Assembly: GCA_022843125.1 (NCBI GenBank)
Contig: JALHOG010000002.1
Location: forward strand, 1 to 64,000
Direction of reading: 5' to 3'
Length of the DNA stretch: 64,000 bases
Source: Ilumatobacteraceae bacterium
GTDB lineage: Bacteria > Actinomycetota > Acidimicrobiia > Acidimicrobiales > Ilumatobacteraceae
Positions 25,721-34,872 of the stretch are shown here, one piece after another; positions within the stretch are counted from its first letter, which is position 1; the number at the start of each line of letters is the position of its first letter. The notes beneath the pieces were generated by a model. That model was not told where the DNA came from. It saw nothing but the letters and a program-made list of their open reading frames with translations, and made no database searches. The translations under genes were made by a program, and so were the position numbers.

Positions 25721-28249
25721 TCAGCTGATGTCGATGACCGCGAGCGGCTGCAGCGTCGCGAGGTCGTGGGCGTGCAGCTCGCGGGTGCTCACGGTGTAGA
25801 GCGTGCGGTCGACGGCGACGCTGCGCATGATCGTGAGGTCCCATCCGACATCGGGCGGGTAGCACAGCTCGAGCCGGGCATCTGCACTGGCGCCGAGCGC
25901 CGTCAGCTCGCCGGCGACGCGCGTCGGGTCGCCGAACCACTGGTCGAGGGTGTCGAATGTCAGGAGCTGGCAGGGGGCGTCCCCGTAGCCGCCTCGGGCC
26001 TCCGCGTCGCACAGCTGGATCGTGGTCCACGGATCCTCGGTCATCCACGCCAGGTCGCCGTCGGGTGCGACGTCGTCGGGGGTGAGGATGCGGCAGTCGG
26101 TCGTCGGTTCGACCACCGGGCCGACATGGCTGATGGTGCCCAGCTCCGTGATCGTCTCGCCGATGTCGAACAGCACCGCGCCGTTGAACCCGGTGCCGTC
26201 GAGTCCGGTGCCGTTCGTGCCCCAGGTGCGGATCGGCAACACGGCGGTCGAGCCGATCATCTGGAACGCACGGTGGTCGTACTCGGCTGCGCTCTCGGCG
26301 CCGTCCATGGTCCAGGTATCGGTCTCGATCGGGTTGGTGGGGTCGGTGACGTCGAAGAGGCTCAGCTTGAAGCCGGTGACCTGGCCGTCGTCGGTGGCCT
26401 CCTTGCCGACGCCGAGCACGCGGTGTTCGCCGACCGGATGGAGATACGTCGAGAAGCCGGGGATCTTCAGTTCGCCGGTGACCGCAGGTGCGGTCGGGTC
26501 GGAGAGGTCGAGCACGTAGAACGGGTCGATCTGGCGGAACGTGACGGCGAAGCCGCGGTCGCCGATCATGCGGGCCGAGTACAGCGTTTCCCCTCGGCCC
26601 AGCCCGCCGACCGCTCCAACCTGTTCCAGTCGTCCGTCGCCCTCACCGAGGACGACGAGCTGGGTCTCCGAATCGGTCTGGGCCCACGGCGACCCGGTCG
26701 TCGTGAAGATGCGCAGGAAGCCCTCGTGCTCACTCATCGAGAACTGGTTGCGCAGCGAACCGTCGACGGCTCCGGATGCGATGTACTCGACCGGTGCGCC
26801 CGCCGTGATCGAGAACGCGTGGACGTCGGTCGTGTAGGTCTCGTTCCAGGAGGCGTCGTCGACGCTCGCCGCCATGACGTCGGCCGGGAACCACCGCGAG
26901 GTCGCCACGTAGAACCGGTCGAGCGAGGCGTACACGGTCTGCCCGGACGCAAGGACGCCGACGGCCGATGCCGGTGTGAGCTCGTCGGGAATCCCGGCGG
27001 AGATGTCGACGTCGACCAGGGAGATCAGCTCGAAGCCGGCGAAGTCAGCGGGGTGTTGGATGCGGTCGCACGAGAGCAGATCACCGGCTGTCGTGCCGGC
27101 TGGCGTGGACAGCTCGAACTGTGGTGTCCATGCGTCGAGTCCGGTGCCGGCGATCAACTGCCGGTTCGCCGCGAGTGCGGCGTCGTCGCCCTTGCCCGTG
27201 CCGTCGGAGGACCACGGCAGCCACTGAGGTGGTGTCGTCGTCGCGATGAGGAGCCGCTCGCTGACCAGTCGGGCGCTCAGCAGCCAGCCCTCGACGCGGA
27301 GCGTCGACACGACGGACGGCCCGTCGGGGGCGGCCAGGTCGATCTCCAGCACGGCGATGCCCTGCGCGGTGGCCCAGCCCGGCTCGGTGATCGGTGGCTC
27401 GGTGATCGGCGGCTCGGTGATCGGTGGCTCGGTGATCGACGGCTCGGTTGTCGGTGGCTCGGTGATCGGCGGCTCGGTTGTCGGTGGCTCGGTGATCGGT
27501 GCAGTCGTGGGCGACGTCGCCGATGGCGCAGTCGCTGGCGGTGCGGTGGTGGCCGGCGCAGTCGCCGCGGTGGGCTCGATCGGTACGGACATCGAGGTCG
27601 TGGTGATCACGTAGGCGCGGTCGCCCTGCAGGAAGAGTTGGGCACCCCATGACTCGGCGAGCGGCAAAGACCCGGTCTCGACCGGCCGTCCCGACGAGAT
27701 GTCGATGTTCGTCAGGACCCCGTTGGAGATGGTGACGATGCGGGTGCCGTCGGTCTTGACGATGTCCGCCTCGTCGACGCCCTGCTCCTGGATGTTGGTT
27801 CCGACGACCGTGCTGCCCTCCCCGTCGGAGTCGGCGGCTGCACCCGCAGCGAGCGGCGTCGACGGCGCCATCGTCGCTGCCGGCATCTCACCGCCCCCGG
27901 CCGCCGCGGTCTCCTCGGCAGCCTGCTCGACGCTCAGCATGGCCCACCCACCCTGGTTGCCGGTGGTGTCGAGCCCCCACGGCTGCACCCGAGCCGTGGC
28001 TTCCCCCTGGACATGATCGAGGAATGCTTCGCACCCGTCGAACGGCGCCAGCCGGAACCCGCTCCGGCTCCGGCCCCGCCCACCGTCGCGTGACTCGGCG
28101 GGGATCTCGCGATCGGCGTCGGCGGTCGTGGCATCGGACGTGTCCGCTGCCGCACCGGTGGCCGCAGGGCCTGGCGTAGCCGAGCCCTCGCTACAGCTCG
28201 CCGCAGCGAGGACGGCGGCCAGGACGAGAGCGATCGAGCGCGTTTGCAT
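25721..28249 (-). CDS. Beta-propeller domain lipoprotein (COG4880-like)
   Basis: An 842-residue exported protein with a lipobox (LAAVLAAASC). A low-complexity Ala/Asp region is followed by the marker sequence VVGTNIQEQGVDEADIVKTDG, typical of secreted C-terminal beta-propeller proteins (COG4880). Blade-like units follow across the rest (for example ITISNGVLTNIDIS, RIFTTTGSPW, PFYVLDLSDPTAPAVTGELKIPG, HRVLGVGKE). A Pro/Thr/Ala insertion near residue 240-290 contains eight five-residue ITEPP/TTEPP repeats. Function is not established for the family. The 171 bases between this gene and the next hold TACGAT on the minus strand, a possible promoter for the surface protein. Confidence 0.8.
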   Translation of the reverse strand: MQTRSIALVLAAVLAAASCSEGSATPGPAATGAAADTSDATTADADREIPAESRDGGRGRSRSGFRLAPFDGCEAFLDHVQGEATARVQPWGLDTTGNQGGWAMLSVEQAAEETAAAGGGEMPAATMAPSTPLAAGAAADSDGEGSTVVGTNIQEQGVDEADIVKTDGTRIVTISNGVLTNIDISSGRPVETGSLPLAESWGAQLFLQGDRAYVITTTSMSVPIEPTAATAPATTAPPATAPSATSPTTAPITEPPTTEPPITEPPTTEPSITEPPITEPPITEPPITEPGWATAQGIAVLEIDLAAPDGPSVVSTLRVEGWLLSARLVSERLLIATTTPPQWLPWSSDGTGKGDDAALAANRQLIAGTGLDAWTPQFELSTPAGTTAGDLLSCDRIQHPADFAGFELISLVDVDISAGIPDELTPASAVGVLASGQTVYASLDRFYVATSRWFPADVMAASVDDASWNETYTTDVHAFSITAGAPVEYIASGAVDGSLRNQFSMSEHEGFLRIFTTTGSPWAQTDSETQLVVLGEGDGRLEQVGAVGGLGRGETLYSARMIGDRGFAVTFRQIDPFYVLDLSDPTAPAVTGELKIPGFSTYLHPVGEHRVLGVGKEATDDGQVTGFKLSLFDVTDPTNPIETDTWTMDGAESAAEYDHRAFQMIGSTAVLPIRTWGTNGTGLDGTGFNGAVLFDIGETITELGTISHVGPVVEPTTDCRILTPDDVAPDGDLAWMTEDPWTTIQLCDAEARGGYGDAPCQLLTFDTLDQWFGDPTRVAGELTALGASADARLELCYPPDVGWDLTIMRSVAVDRTLYTVSTRELHAHDLATLQPLAVIDIS
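27381..27500 (-). repeat. Eight 15-bp tandem repeats encoding ITEPP/TTEPP
   Basis: Eight in-frame 15-bp units (core GGCTCGGTGATCGGT on the plus strand) encode Ile/Thr-Thr-Glu-Pro-Pro/Ser/Gly. Units differ by only a few bases, so the array is likely to vary in copy number. It forms a rigid acidic proline-rich spacer in the beta-propeller lipoprotein. Confidence 0.85.
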
Positions 28250-28309
28250 GGCGCTTGGACGCCGCTCACCCGATCGTGGTTCCCCACGGATCCGCCGCGT
28301 GGCGATCCG

Positions 28310-28315
28310 TAGCAT
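28310..28315 (+). promoter_or_regulatory. -10-like element TAGCAT, leaderless start of methyltransferase gene
   Basis: TAGCAT is followed by six bases and the GTG at 28322. Confidence 0.55.
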
Positions 28316-28321
28316 GGTTCG

Positions 28322-28957
28322 GTGCTCGCCGAACCGCTCCGCTCGCTCGCCCTGTCGACCAAGGGGTTCATGCCGGGCGACGAGGGCGATGCCCTCCACG
28401 CGGCCGCGCTGCGGGCGGCCGACGCGGTGCCGGATGCGCCGTTCGTCGAGATCGGCTCGTACTGCGGGCGGTCGACGATCTGGCTCGGCGATGCGGCTCG
28501 CACTGCCGGCACCGTCCTGTTCGCCGTCGACCACCACCGTGGCTCCGAGGAGAACCAGGCGGGGTGGGAACACCACGACGATGAGGTCGTCGACCCTGCC
28601 GTCGGCCGGATGGACACGTTGCCCTTCTTCCGCCGTGCGATCCATGACGCGGGGTTGGAGGGCCACGTGATCGCCGTGGTGGGGCTCTCACCGCTCGTCG
28701 CGGCGCACTGGTCGACACCGGCCGCGTTCGTGTTCATCGACGGTGGTCATGGGGTCGAACCGGCTCGCGCTGACTCTGCCGGGTGGACGCCACACGTCGC
28801 CCTCGGTGGGACGCTCGCGATCCACGACGTCTTCCCGGATCCGGCCGACGGTGGTCGCCCGCCGTACGACGACATCTACCTCCCGGCGATCGAGAGCGGC
28901 CGGTTCCGGCTCGACACGGTCACCGGGTCGTTGCGCACACTGGTGCGTGTGGCCTAG
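28322..28957 (+). CDS. Class I SAM-dependent methyltransferase-like protein
   Basis: A 211-residue Rossmann-fold protein. FVEIGSYCGRSTIWLGDAA is the SAM-binding loop (motif I), LFAVDHHRGSEEN matches the acidic end of strand 2, and FVFIDGGHGVEPARAD and LAIHDVFPDP resemble the family-24/class I O-methyltransferase core (the IDGxHxxxxxxxD pattern). Substrate unknown. It is a single gene, divergent from the propeller lipoprotein and convergent with the MFS gene. Confidence 0.8.
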   Translation: MLAEPLRSLALSTKGFMPGDEGDALHAAALRAADAVPDAPFVEIGSYCGRSTIWLGDAARTAGTVLFAVDHHRGSEENQAGWEHHDDEVVDPAVGRMDTLPFFRRAIHDAGLEGHVIAVVGLSPLVAAHWSTPAAFVFIDGGHGVEPARADSAGWTPHVALGGTLAIHDVFPDPADGGRPPYDDIYLPAIESGRFRLDTVTGSLRTLVRVA

Positions 28958-28967
28958 CCGGCCCGGA

Positions 28968-30110
28968 TCAGGGTTGGGCAGCGATGATGCCCTGCAGCAC
29001 GTACGGTCGGATCCGCCATTCGATGTAGAGCAGGAACACCGACGCCGCGATCATGACCCCACCGGCGACCAGGCCCAGCAGCGCCGGGTCGACCTCGTAC
29101 AGGATCCCGCCGATCAACGGTCCGAACACGCGCCCGAGCGCCATGATCGACTGGGCGTCACCGGCGCGTTCCTCCGGGTAGGCGGAGCGTTCGGCGAGGA
29201 GTGAGAACGCGCCGGGGATCCCCATCCAGAACGCGAAGCCCCACAGCGGCATCGCGATCACGTACACGGGGACGACGTGCACCGCGCCGACGAGCAGTGC
29301 GCACACGCCGGTGACGCCCATCCAGACACCGGGGAGTCTCCGGAAGCCCCGGAACCGGGCCGACGGCACCCCAGCCAACGCGTTGGCGGCGAAGATCAAC
29401 GACATGACGAGCGGGGAGAGACCGACGAGTTCGGTGCCGATCGCCCCGGCGAACACGAACGCTGCTGATCCGCCGAACGTCAGCAGGAACAGACACGCGA
29501 GGATCGCTGCCGCGCTGCGGATCGGCCAGTGGCGCGGTTGGCGTTCTCGCCGGCTCGACTCGAGCCGCATCGACCGGATGTACAACGCGGGCGCGAGGTG
29601 ACTGATGCCGAGCGCGATGTACAACCAGTCGGGCCCGGCCGCGTCGAGGAACATCGCGAGCGCCGGCGACGCGACGGTCCCCACGATCGGACCGATCACC
29701 GCGACGTCGCCGACGCGTTCGTTGTCGCCGAACACCTCGGTCCATGCGATCCACGAGATCAAGCCGAGCGAGATGCCGCTCACGAAGCGCATGCCGACGA
29801 GCATCGAGAACCAGGGCGAGAACGCCGAGAGCAGGTTCGAGACGAAGCCGATCGCGATCGCGGTCGCCATCATCCGCCGTCGCGGGTTGAACCAGCGCGG
29901 TACGAGCCACGAGGCGAGCACGAAGCCACCGAGCTGCGCGGTCGAGATGATCCCGACCGAGCCGACCGACACGTTGCGGTCGTCTGCGATGACCGGGATG
30001 AGGAACGGAGTCGCCGTGAAGACGATCGTGCTGACCGCAGTTGCCAGCAGGATGCCGGCCGGGATGTTGGGGCGGAGCGTCTGGACGAGCTTGAGGGGTG
30101 GCTGCAGCAT
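28968..30110 (-). CDS. MFS-type membrane transporter
   Basis: A 380-residue protein with about 12 helices. The N-terminus (GILLATAVSTIVFTATPFLIPVIADD) and the loop RWFNPRRRMM after helix 2 are MFS-like, with pseudo-repeat symmetry around the basic centre (LESSRRERQPRHW). It follows plsC by three bases and is probably co-transcribed with it. Substrate unknown. Confidence 0.8.
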   Translation of the reverse strand: MLQPPLKLVQTLRPNIPAGILLATAVSTIVFTATPFLIPVIADDRNVSVGSVGIISTAQLGGFVLASWLVPRWFNPRRRMMATAIAIGFVSNLLSAFSPWFSMLVGMRFVSGISLGLISWIAWTEVFGDNERVGDVAVIGPIVGTVASPALAMFLDAAGPDWLYIALGISHLAPALYIRSMRLESSRRERQPRHWPIRSAAAILACLFLLTFGGSAAFVFAGAIGTELVGLSPLVMSLIFAANALAGVPSARFRGFRRLPGVWMGVTGVCALLVGAVHVVPVYVIAMPLWGFAFWMGIPGAFSLLAERSAYPEERAGDAQSIMALGRVFGPLIGGILYEVDPALLGLVAGGVMIAASVFLLYIEWRIRPYVLQGIIAAQP

Positions 30111-30113
30111 CCG

Positions 30114-30899
30114 CTAGCCGCCGGTACCCGCCGCCGCGACGCGCTCGGCCCGCATGGCGGCGAGCGTGTCGGCGATCGCGGTGCGGGTGCGGTCGCGAAG
30201 CGCCACCACGTCGCCCCGCTCGAGGCCGTCGGTCGAGATCGGATCGAGTATCCGCACCTCGGCGTGGCTGCTCCCGAACCGCCAGTCGTGCTTGATCAGC
30301 GCGTCGCGGGTGCCGAGCACCGCGAGCGGGAGGATCGGCACACCCGAGTCGATCGCGAGCCGGAACGCACCGTCTTTGAACTCGCCGAGCTCACCGCTCT
30401 GTGAACGGGTGCCCTCCGGGAAGATCATCACCGACACGCGCTTGTCGAGGCGATCGCGGCAGTCGAGCAGTGCCTGGACACCCGACTTCTTGTCGCCCCG
30501 TTCGAGGCGGATGTCGCCCGCCAACCGCATGCCCCAGCCGAGCAGCGGGATCTTGAAGAACTCGCTCTTGCTCATCCACTTCATCTCCATCGGGACGTGG
30601 CAGATGAGCAGGATGTCGACGAAGCTCTCGTGGTTGGCGACGACGACGTACGGCCGGCGCGGGTCGGCCGGGACCGAGCCGCTCACCGTGAAGCGCCACA
30701 GCGGATTGAGCTTCTCGATGAACACACCGATCATCCGGAACGTCCGGCCGGCGCGGTAGCGACCAGGGTCGAACGGTGCCGTCACGATCCGGACGATCGC
30801 GACCGCCGGGATCGTCAGGAGGATCACCGTCCCGAGCGCGAACCAGGCCCAGATCGACATCACGGTGCGGACGGCGTTCGAGCGGGTGCGCGCAGACAT
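30114..30899 (-). CDS. 1-acyl-sn-glycerol-3-phosphate acyltransferase-like (PlsC family)
   Basis: A 261-residue membrane acyltransferase of phospholipid synthesis. One N-terminal membrane helix (about 12-36) is followed by the catalytic motif NHESFVD (H-x4-D), a GDIRLERGDKKSG glycerol-phosphate motif, and FPEGTRSQSGELGEFKDGAF (block III). It would add an acyl chain to lysophosphatidic acid or a relative. A longer upstream frame exists, but TATGCT at 30908-30913 lies eight bases before the ATG at 30899. The last bases sit three bases from an MFS gene. Confidence 0.88.
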   Translation of the reverse strand: MSARTRSNAVRTVMSIWAWFALGTVILLTIPAVAIVRIVTAPFDPGRYRAGRTFRMIGVFIEKLNPLWRFTVSGSVPADPRRPYVVVANHESFVDILLICHVPMEMKWMSKSEFFKIPLLGWGMRLAGDIRLERGDKKSGVQALLDCRDRLDKRVSVMIFPEGTRSQSGELGEFKDGAFRLAIDSGVPILPLAVLGTRDALIKHDWRFGSSHAEVRILDPISTDGLERGDVVALRDRTRTAIADTLAAMRAERVAAAGTGG

Positions 30900-31000
30900 C
30901 GGCATCGAGCATACGGGTGCGGCTCCTCCCGCCTCGGGTTGGCTCGGGCACAGCGCACCTACGCCCGCCGCGAATCGTGCGCTCTGACACACTCGGGCTC

Positions 31001-31561
31001 GTGATGGGTGACGATCCAGGCGACCGGTTGGCCGTGCGGGCGCGTCTCGTCGCCGAGTTCCCGCTGGTGAACGACCATCCTGATGTCGCCGGGGTGCTGC
31101 GTGATCCAGAGCTGCTGGCGTTGCTCGGCCCGGCACTCGTGGCGCCGTTCCGTTCGATGGGGGTGACGAAGGTGTGTGCGCCCGAGGCGCGCGGCCCGAT
31201 CCTGGGTGCCCTCGCCGCTACTGCCCTCGGGGTTGGCCTCGTGCTCGCCCGCAAGGACGAGCGCAACCACCCGGGCGCGGACCAAAAGACGGTGTCGGAC
31301 CCGACGTGGCGCGGCGCACCCGAGGTCTTCCTCACCCGATCGTTCGACTTCACGCCGGCCGACCGGGTCCTGGTGATCGACGACTGGGTCACGTCCGGGA
31401 GCTCGATCCGCGCCGTCGCATCGGCGATCGTCGGCCTCGGCGCCGGCTACGTCGGTGCTGCGGTGCTGGTCGACAAGGCGGATCCGGGCGTGCTGGCCGA
31501 GCTCGGCATCGAGGCGCTGGTGCGCTACGAGGCGCTGATGGCGCGCCCGCAGATCCCGTGA
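31001..31561 (+). CDS. Phosphoribosyltransferase family protein
   Basis: A 186-residue type I PRTase. The PRPP loop is VLVIDDWVTSGSSIRA, and the N-terminal region (PRNHPDVAGVLRDP-like, here PLVNDHPDVAGVLRDPELL) and KVCAPEARGPILGALAAT resemble adenine phosphoribosyltransferase. It may salvage a purine base, but APRT assignment is not certain: the flexible-loop region (ARKDERNHPGADQKT) is unusual. The start is GTG 31001 or ATG 31004. No TANNNT box was found here. Confidence 0.75.
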   Translation: MMGDDPGDRLAVRARLVAEFPLVNDHPDVAGVLRDPELLALLGPALVAPFRSMGVTKVCAPEARGPILGALAATALGVGLVLARKDERNHPGADQKTVSDPTWRGAPEVFLTRSFDFTPADRVLVIDDWVTSGSSIRAVASAIVGLGAGYVGAAVLVDKADPGVLAELGIEALVRYEALMARPQIP

Positions 31562-31595
31562 TGAAAGCCATGTGACGGCGTGGTCATGCGGTCCG

Positions 31596-31601
31596 TACCG
31601 T
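31596..31601 (+). promoter_or_regulatory. -10-like element TACCGT before tandem GNAT gene
   Basis: TACCGT is followed by seven bases and the ATG at 31609. It prefers this ATG to the GTG at 31600, which overlaps the hexamer. Confidence 0.45.
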
Positions 31602-31608
31602 GTCGGGC

Positions 31609-32592
31609 ATGAGCGATGTCAGCGGTTGGTCCATGCGTGCCCCGACGGTCGACGACCGCCCGGAGATCCACGCGATGGTGCTGGCGGCCAACGAGTTCGA
31701 CGGCCTCCCGATCGTGGTGACGCTCGACGAGATCGAGGAGGACCTCGACGACGAGTCGGTCGTACTCGCCGACGATGCCCGAATCGCGGTCGAGGACGAA
31801 ACCGGCAGCGTGATCGGCTACGTGTTCGCGTACCACATGCCGAGCGACGTGGACCTCGAGCGGTGCTACGTGTTCGGCGACGTGCACCCGGCGTGGCGTC
31901 GCCGCGGCATCGGTGGCGCGCTCCTCGCCTGGGGGACGCAGCGCGCCGGCGAACTGCTCCGCAGCTCCGGGTCCGACCTCCCCAAGTTCATCCGCGTCGA
32001 CGCGTACGACTACTGCGAGGCCGACCACCGGCTCTACGCCCGCCACGGGTACACGGCTGTGCGCTACTTCGAGGAGTTGCTCCGACCGCTCACCGATCTG
32101 CCGCCGGAGCCGGACGTGTCGACGATCCCGGGGCTGCGGATCGTGCCGTGGATCGCCGATCGCAGCGAGGAGGTCCGCCTGGTGCGCAACGCCACGTTCG
32201 CCGACCACTGGGGCTCGACCCCTGTCGCTCCCGACCGGTGGCGCGACCAGACCACCGGGCACGGGGCGTTCCCCGAGTGCTCGTTCGTCGCGATCGACGA
32301 CGACGACCGGGTGGTCGGGTTCAGCTGGAACGCCCGCTACGCCGAGGACGACGAGTTGCTCGGTCGGCGCGACGGATGGATCGAGACGCTCGGTGTGCTC
32401 GCCGACTGGCGGGGGAGAGGGGTGGCGTCGGCGTTGATCACGGCGTCGATGCACGCGTTCGCGCAGCACGGCCTGACGCACGCGTCGATCGGTGTCGACA
32501 GCGACAGCCCGACCGGGGCGGCGCGGCTCTACCGGGCGCTCGGCTTCGAGCCGCGCCAGCGGTCGATCACCCACCAGATCGAAGTCGAATGA
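31609..32592 (+). CDS. Tandem-GNAT acetyltransferase (mycothiol synthase-like architecture)
   Basis: A 327-residue protein with two GNAT domains. The first has VFGDVHPAWRRRGIGGALLAWG (about residues 84-105), the second TLGVLADWRGRGVASALITASMHAF (about 257-281) and a closing DSPTGAARLYRALGFE. Both carry the acetyl-CoA loop R-R-x-G-x-G/A. The layout and the C-terminal domain resemble MshD, which acetylates Cys-GlcN-Ins, but members of this fold have other substrates. It overlaps the MFS gene by ATGA. Confidence 0.78.
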   Translation: MSDVSGWSMRAPTVDDRPEIHAMVLAANEFDGLPIVVTLDEIEEDLDDESVVLADDARIAVEDETGSVIGYVFAYHMPSDVDLERCYVFGDVHPAWRRRGIGGALLAWGTQRAGELLRSSGSDLPKFIRVDAYDYCEADHRLYARHGYTAVRYFEELLRPLTDLPPEPDVSTIPGLRIVPWIADRSEEVRLVRNATFADHWGSTPVAPDRWRDQTTGHGAFPECSFVAIDDDDRVVGFSWNARYAEDDELLGRRDGWIETLGVLADWRGRGVASALITASMHAFAQHGLTHASIGVDSDSPTGAARLYRALGFEPRQRSITHQIEVE

Positions 32593-33806
32593 CCACAGGC
32601 GACACCGCGTACTCGGGTCCTGCGTACCCCGCTCCGCACGAAGTCGAGCACTGGCCGGTCGGGGATCGCCGCGCGCTGGCTGCGGTCGCGCTGCAGTTCG
32701 CCGTCAACGGGGCGCTGTTCGCATCGTTCGTCCCGCGGTTGCCCGAGATCCGCGACCAGATCGACATCGGCACCGACGCGCTCGGTGTGTTGCTGTCGGT
32801 GTCGAGCGCAGCCGGGCTGATCGGGAGCGCGACGGTGTCGAGGTTGATCCGGCGTCTCGGGACCAGGCTCACGATCGTCGCTTGTGCGTCGGCGATCTCG
32901 GGGTTCCTGGCGCTCGTCGGCGTCGCGACCGTGTGGCCACTCGTGCTGCTCGGGCTGGCTGGCATGGCGATGTTCGACGTGTACGTCGACGTGGCGATGA
33001 ACATGCAGGGTTCGTGGCTGAGCGCCCGGCGGCACCGGCCCGTGATGAACCGATTGCACGGACTCTGGAGTCTCGGTGCCGCCGTGGGCGGCGTCGCCGC
33101 GTCATGGGTCGCCGAGGCAGGCGTCGACCTCCGCACCCACCTGGTGGTCGCCGCAGTTGTTCTCCTGGCGATGGCGGCAGTGCTCTCCGCCTCGCTGCTG
33201 CCGGTCGACGAGCATCCCGAACCGCCGGGCGATGCAGGGCCGGAGCGGGCCGCCCGGGCCCGACCTGGCATGGGGCGGCCGGAGTTCTTCATGGCGGGAT
33301 TCTTCGCCGTCGTGGTCGAGGCGGCGGCCGTCGGATGGGCGGCGTTCCGACTCACCGACGACTTCGAGACCCGTGCCGGGTTCGCCGCAGTGGCCTACGT
33401 GGCCGTCACCGCAGGCATGACCGTGGGACGGTTCGCCGGTGACTCGATCGCGTATCGCATCGGCGCCGGCCGCTTGCTCCGGTCGTCGACCCTGCTGGCC
33501 GGTGCCGGGCTGGCCGCCGCAACGCTGGTGCCGTCGAGATCCGTGGTGATCGCGGGGTTCGCCGCGGCCGGTCTCGGTGTGGCGACGATGATCCCGAAGC
33601 TCTACGACGACGCCGCGAAGATGCCGGGTCGGGCCGGCAGCGGGCTCGGCGCGCTCACGGCCGGTGTCCGAGCGGCAGCACTTGCCGTGCCGGTGTTCGT
33701 CGGCGTGCTGGCGGAGACGGCACTGTCGGTCGGTGTGGCGATCGCCCTCGTCGCCCTACCCGCCGCTGCCGGCTTCCTGTGGGTGACCCGTCACCTGCCG
33801 GCGTGA
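32589..33806 (+). CDS. MFS-type membrane transporter
   Basis: A 405-residue polytopic protein. About 12 helices follow a polar ~30-residue N-terminus. Landmarks are QFAVNGALFASFVPRLPEIRDQ, IRRLGTRLT after helix 2 and MNMQGSWLSARRHRPVMNRLHGLWSLGAAVGG, a pattern of the fucose/YbjJ-like MFS group. It overlaps the tandem GNAT gene by ATGA, so the acetyltransferase and exporter/importer are coupled. The frame is open further upstream but overlaps the GNAT gene. Confidence 0.82.
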   Translation: MTTGDTAYSGPAYPAPHEVEHWPVGDRRALAAVALQFAVNGALFASFVPRLPEIRDQIDIGTDALGVLLSVSSAAGLIGSATVSRLIRRLGTRLTIVACASAISGFLALVGVATVWPLVLLGLAGMAMFDVYVDVAMNMQGSWLSARRHRPVMNRLHGLWSLGAAVGGVAASWVAEAGVDLRTHLVVAAVVLLAMAAVLSASLLPVDEHPEPPGDAGPERAARARPGMGRPEFFMAGFFAVVVEAAAVGWAAFRLTDDFETRAGFAAVAYVAVTAGMTVGRFAGDSIAYRIGAGRLLRSSTLLAGAGLAAATLVPSRSVVIAGFAAAGLGVATMIPKLYDDAAKMPGRAGSGLGALTAGVRAAALAVPVFVGVLAETALSVGVAIALVALPAAAGFLWVTRHLPA

Positions 33807-33813
33807 GCCGGGT

Positions 33814-34872
33814 TCAGTCGTCGACGGACTGTGAGGCGCGGATGTGCGCCGGCACGAAGAGATCGGACGCCGGGCTGGCACCGGTGATCGCGTCGGCGGC
33901 GAGGATCACCGCGGCTGCCGTGTACGAGGTGTGCTCGTCGTCGGGAAAGACGATCCGGTCGGGGTGGACGAGGCCGGTGACGTAGGCGCCGCTGTCGAGA
34001 CGATGGATGCGGGTCCAGGCCAGGAGATCGGTCGCAGTCGCGAAGTCGCCGATGGCCGCGTACGACAGTGACGCCTCCGCGGTCTCCGAAGCGGTGACCC
34101 ACGGTTCGTCCGAGACACAGCGGACGCCGAGGCCCTCCATCGCGAAGGTCGGCCAGCCCTCGGCCATCCGGCTCTTCGCGGCGATGCCCGTGATGGCGTG
34201 GGTGAGCACCGGGTAGTACCAGTCCATCGCCCAGCGTTCCTTCGGCTCGAACGCGAGCGGGTCGTGGGCGATCACGGAGCACATCACGTCGGCGGCCTCG
34301 ACCCAGTCGGGGCGGGGCGATCCGGTGGCGGCGCCCACTGCGGCACCGCAGCGCAGCGCGTGCTGGATCGACGACGAGCCGGTGAGGAGCGCGTAGTCCC
34401 AGGGGTGTGCGTCGGGTTCGACGGCCCACAGCGCCAAGCCGTCGGCGCGGCGCAGCGACAGGACCCAGTCGAGCGCCCGTTCGACAGTGGGCCACAGGTT
34501 GTCGACGAAGCCACGGTCGCTGGTGCAGCGCCAGTGGTGCCATACGCCGGTGGCGATGTACGCGCACACGTTCGTGTCGAGCTTGGGCTCCTCGACGACC
34601 ATGTCGCGGTCGCCGTCGCCGAGGTAGTAGTTGTGCCATGCGCCGTCGGGGCGCTGGATGTCGGCCAGCCACTCGTATGCCCGCTCGGCCTCGGCGTGGA
34701 AACCGGCGACGTCGAGCGCCATCGCCGACTCGACGTGGTTCCACGGATCGCAATGCCAACCGTCGAACCACGGGATCATGCCGCTCGCGGTCTGGAGGCC
34801 GGCGAGGTGCTCGGCGGAGGCGATGACCTCGTCGCTCGTCAGCACGCCGGGGATGTCGGGGATCGTGCTCAC
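33814..34872 (-). CDS. Alpha/alpha-toroid protein (prenyltransferase/squalene-cyclase-like fold)
   Basis: A 352-residue helical protein. Repeated aromatic segments (WFDGWHCDPWNHVESAMAL, AYEWLADIQRPDGAWHNYYLGDG, WALSLRRADGL-like, AMDWYYPVLTHAI) with QRPDGAW-type turns indicate an alpha/alpha toroid as in terpene cyclases and some glycosidases. No DxDD cyclase motif is visible. The start is GTG 34872, which overlaps the methyltransferase stop by GTGA. The longer open frame upstream lies in the methyltransferase gene. Its place at the end of a GT4-methyltransferase operon suggests action on a glycan or glycolipid. Confidence 0.75.
   Translation of the reverse strand: MSTIPDIPGVLTSDEVIASAEHLAGLQTASGMIPWFDGWHCDPWNHVESAMALDVAGFHAEAERAYEWLADIQRPDGAWHNYYLGDGDRDMVVEEPKLDTNVCAYIATGVWHHWRCTSDRGFVDNLWPTVERALDWVLSLRRADGLALWAVEPDAHPWDYALLTGSSSIQHALRCGAAVGAATGSPRPDWVEAADVMCSVIAHDPLAFEPKERWAMDWYYPVLTHAITGIAAKSRMAEGWPTFAMEGLGVRCVSDEPWVTASETAEASLSYAAIGDFATATDLLAWTRIHRLDSGAYVTGLVHPDRIVFPDDEHTSYTAAAVILAADAITGASPASDLFVPAHIRASQSVDD

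Noticed and set aside
25580-27652. A 690-codon plus-strand frame opposite the beta-propeller gene
   Set aside because: Its Gly-Asp-Arg-rich sequence contains repeats that simply mirror the ITEPP array. The minus-strand gene has a lipobox and family motifs.
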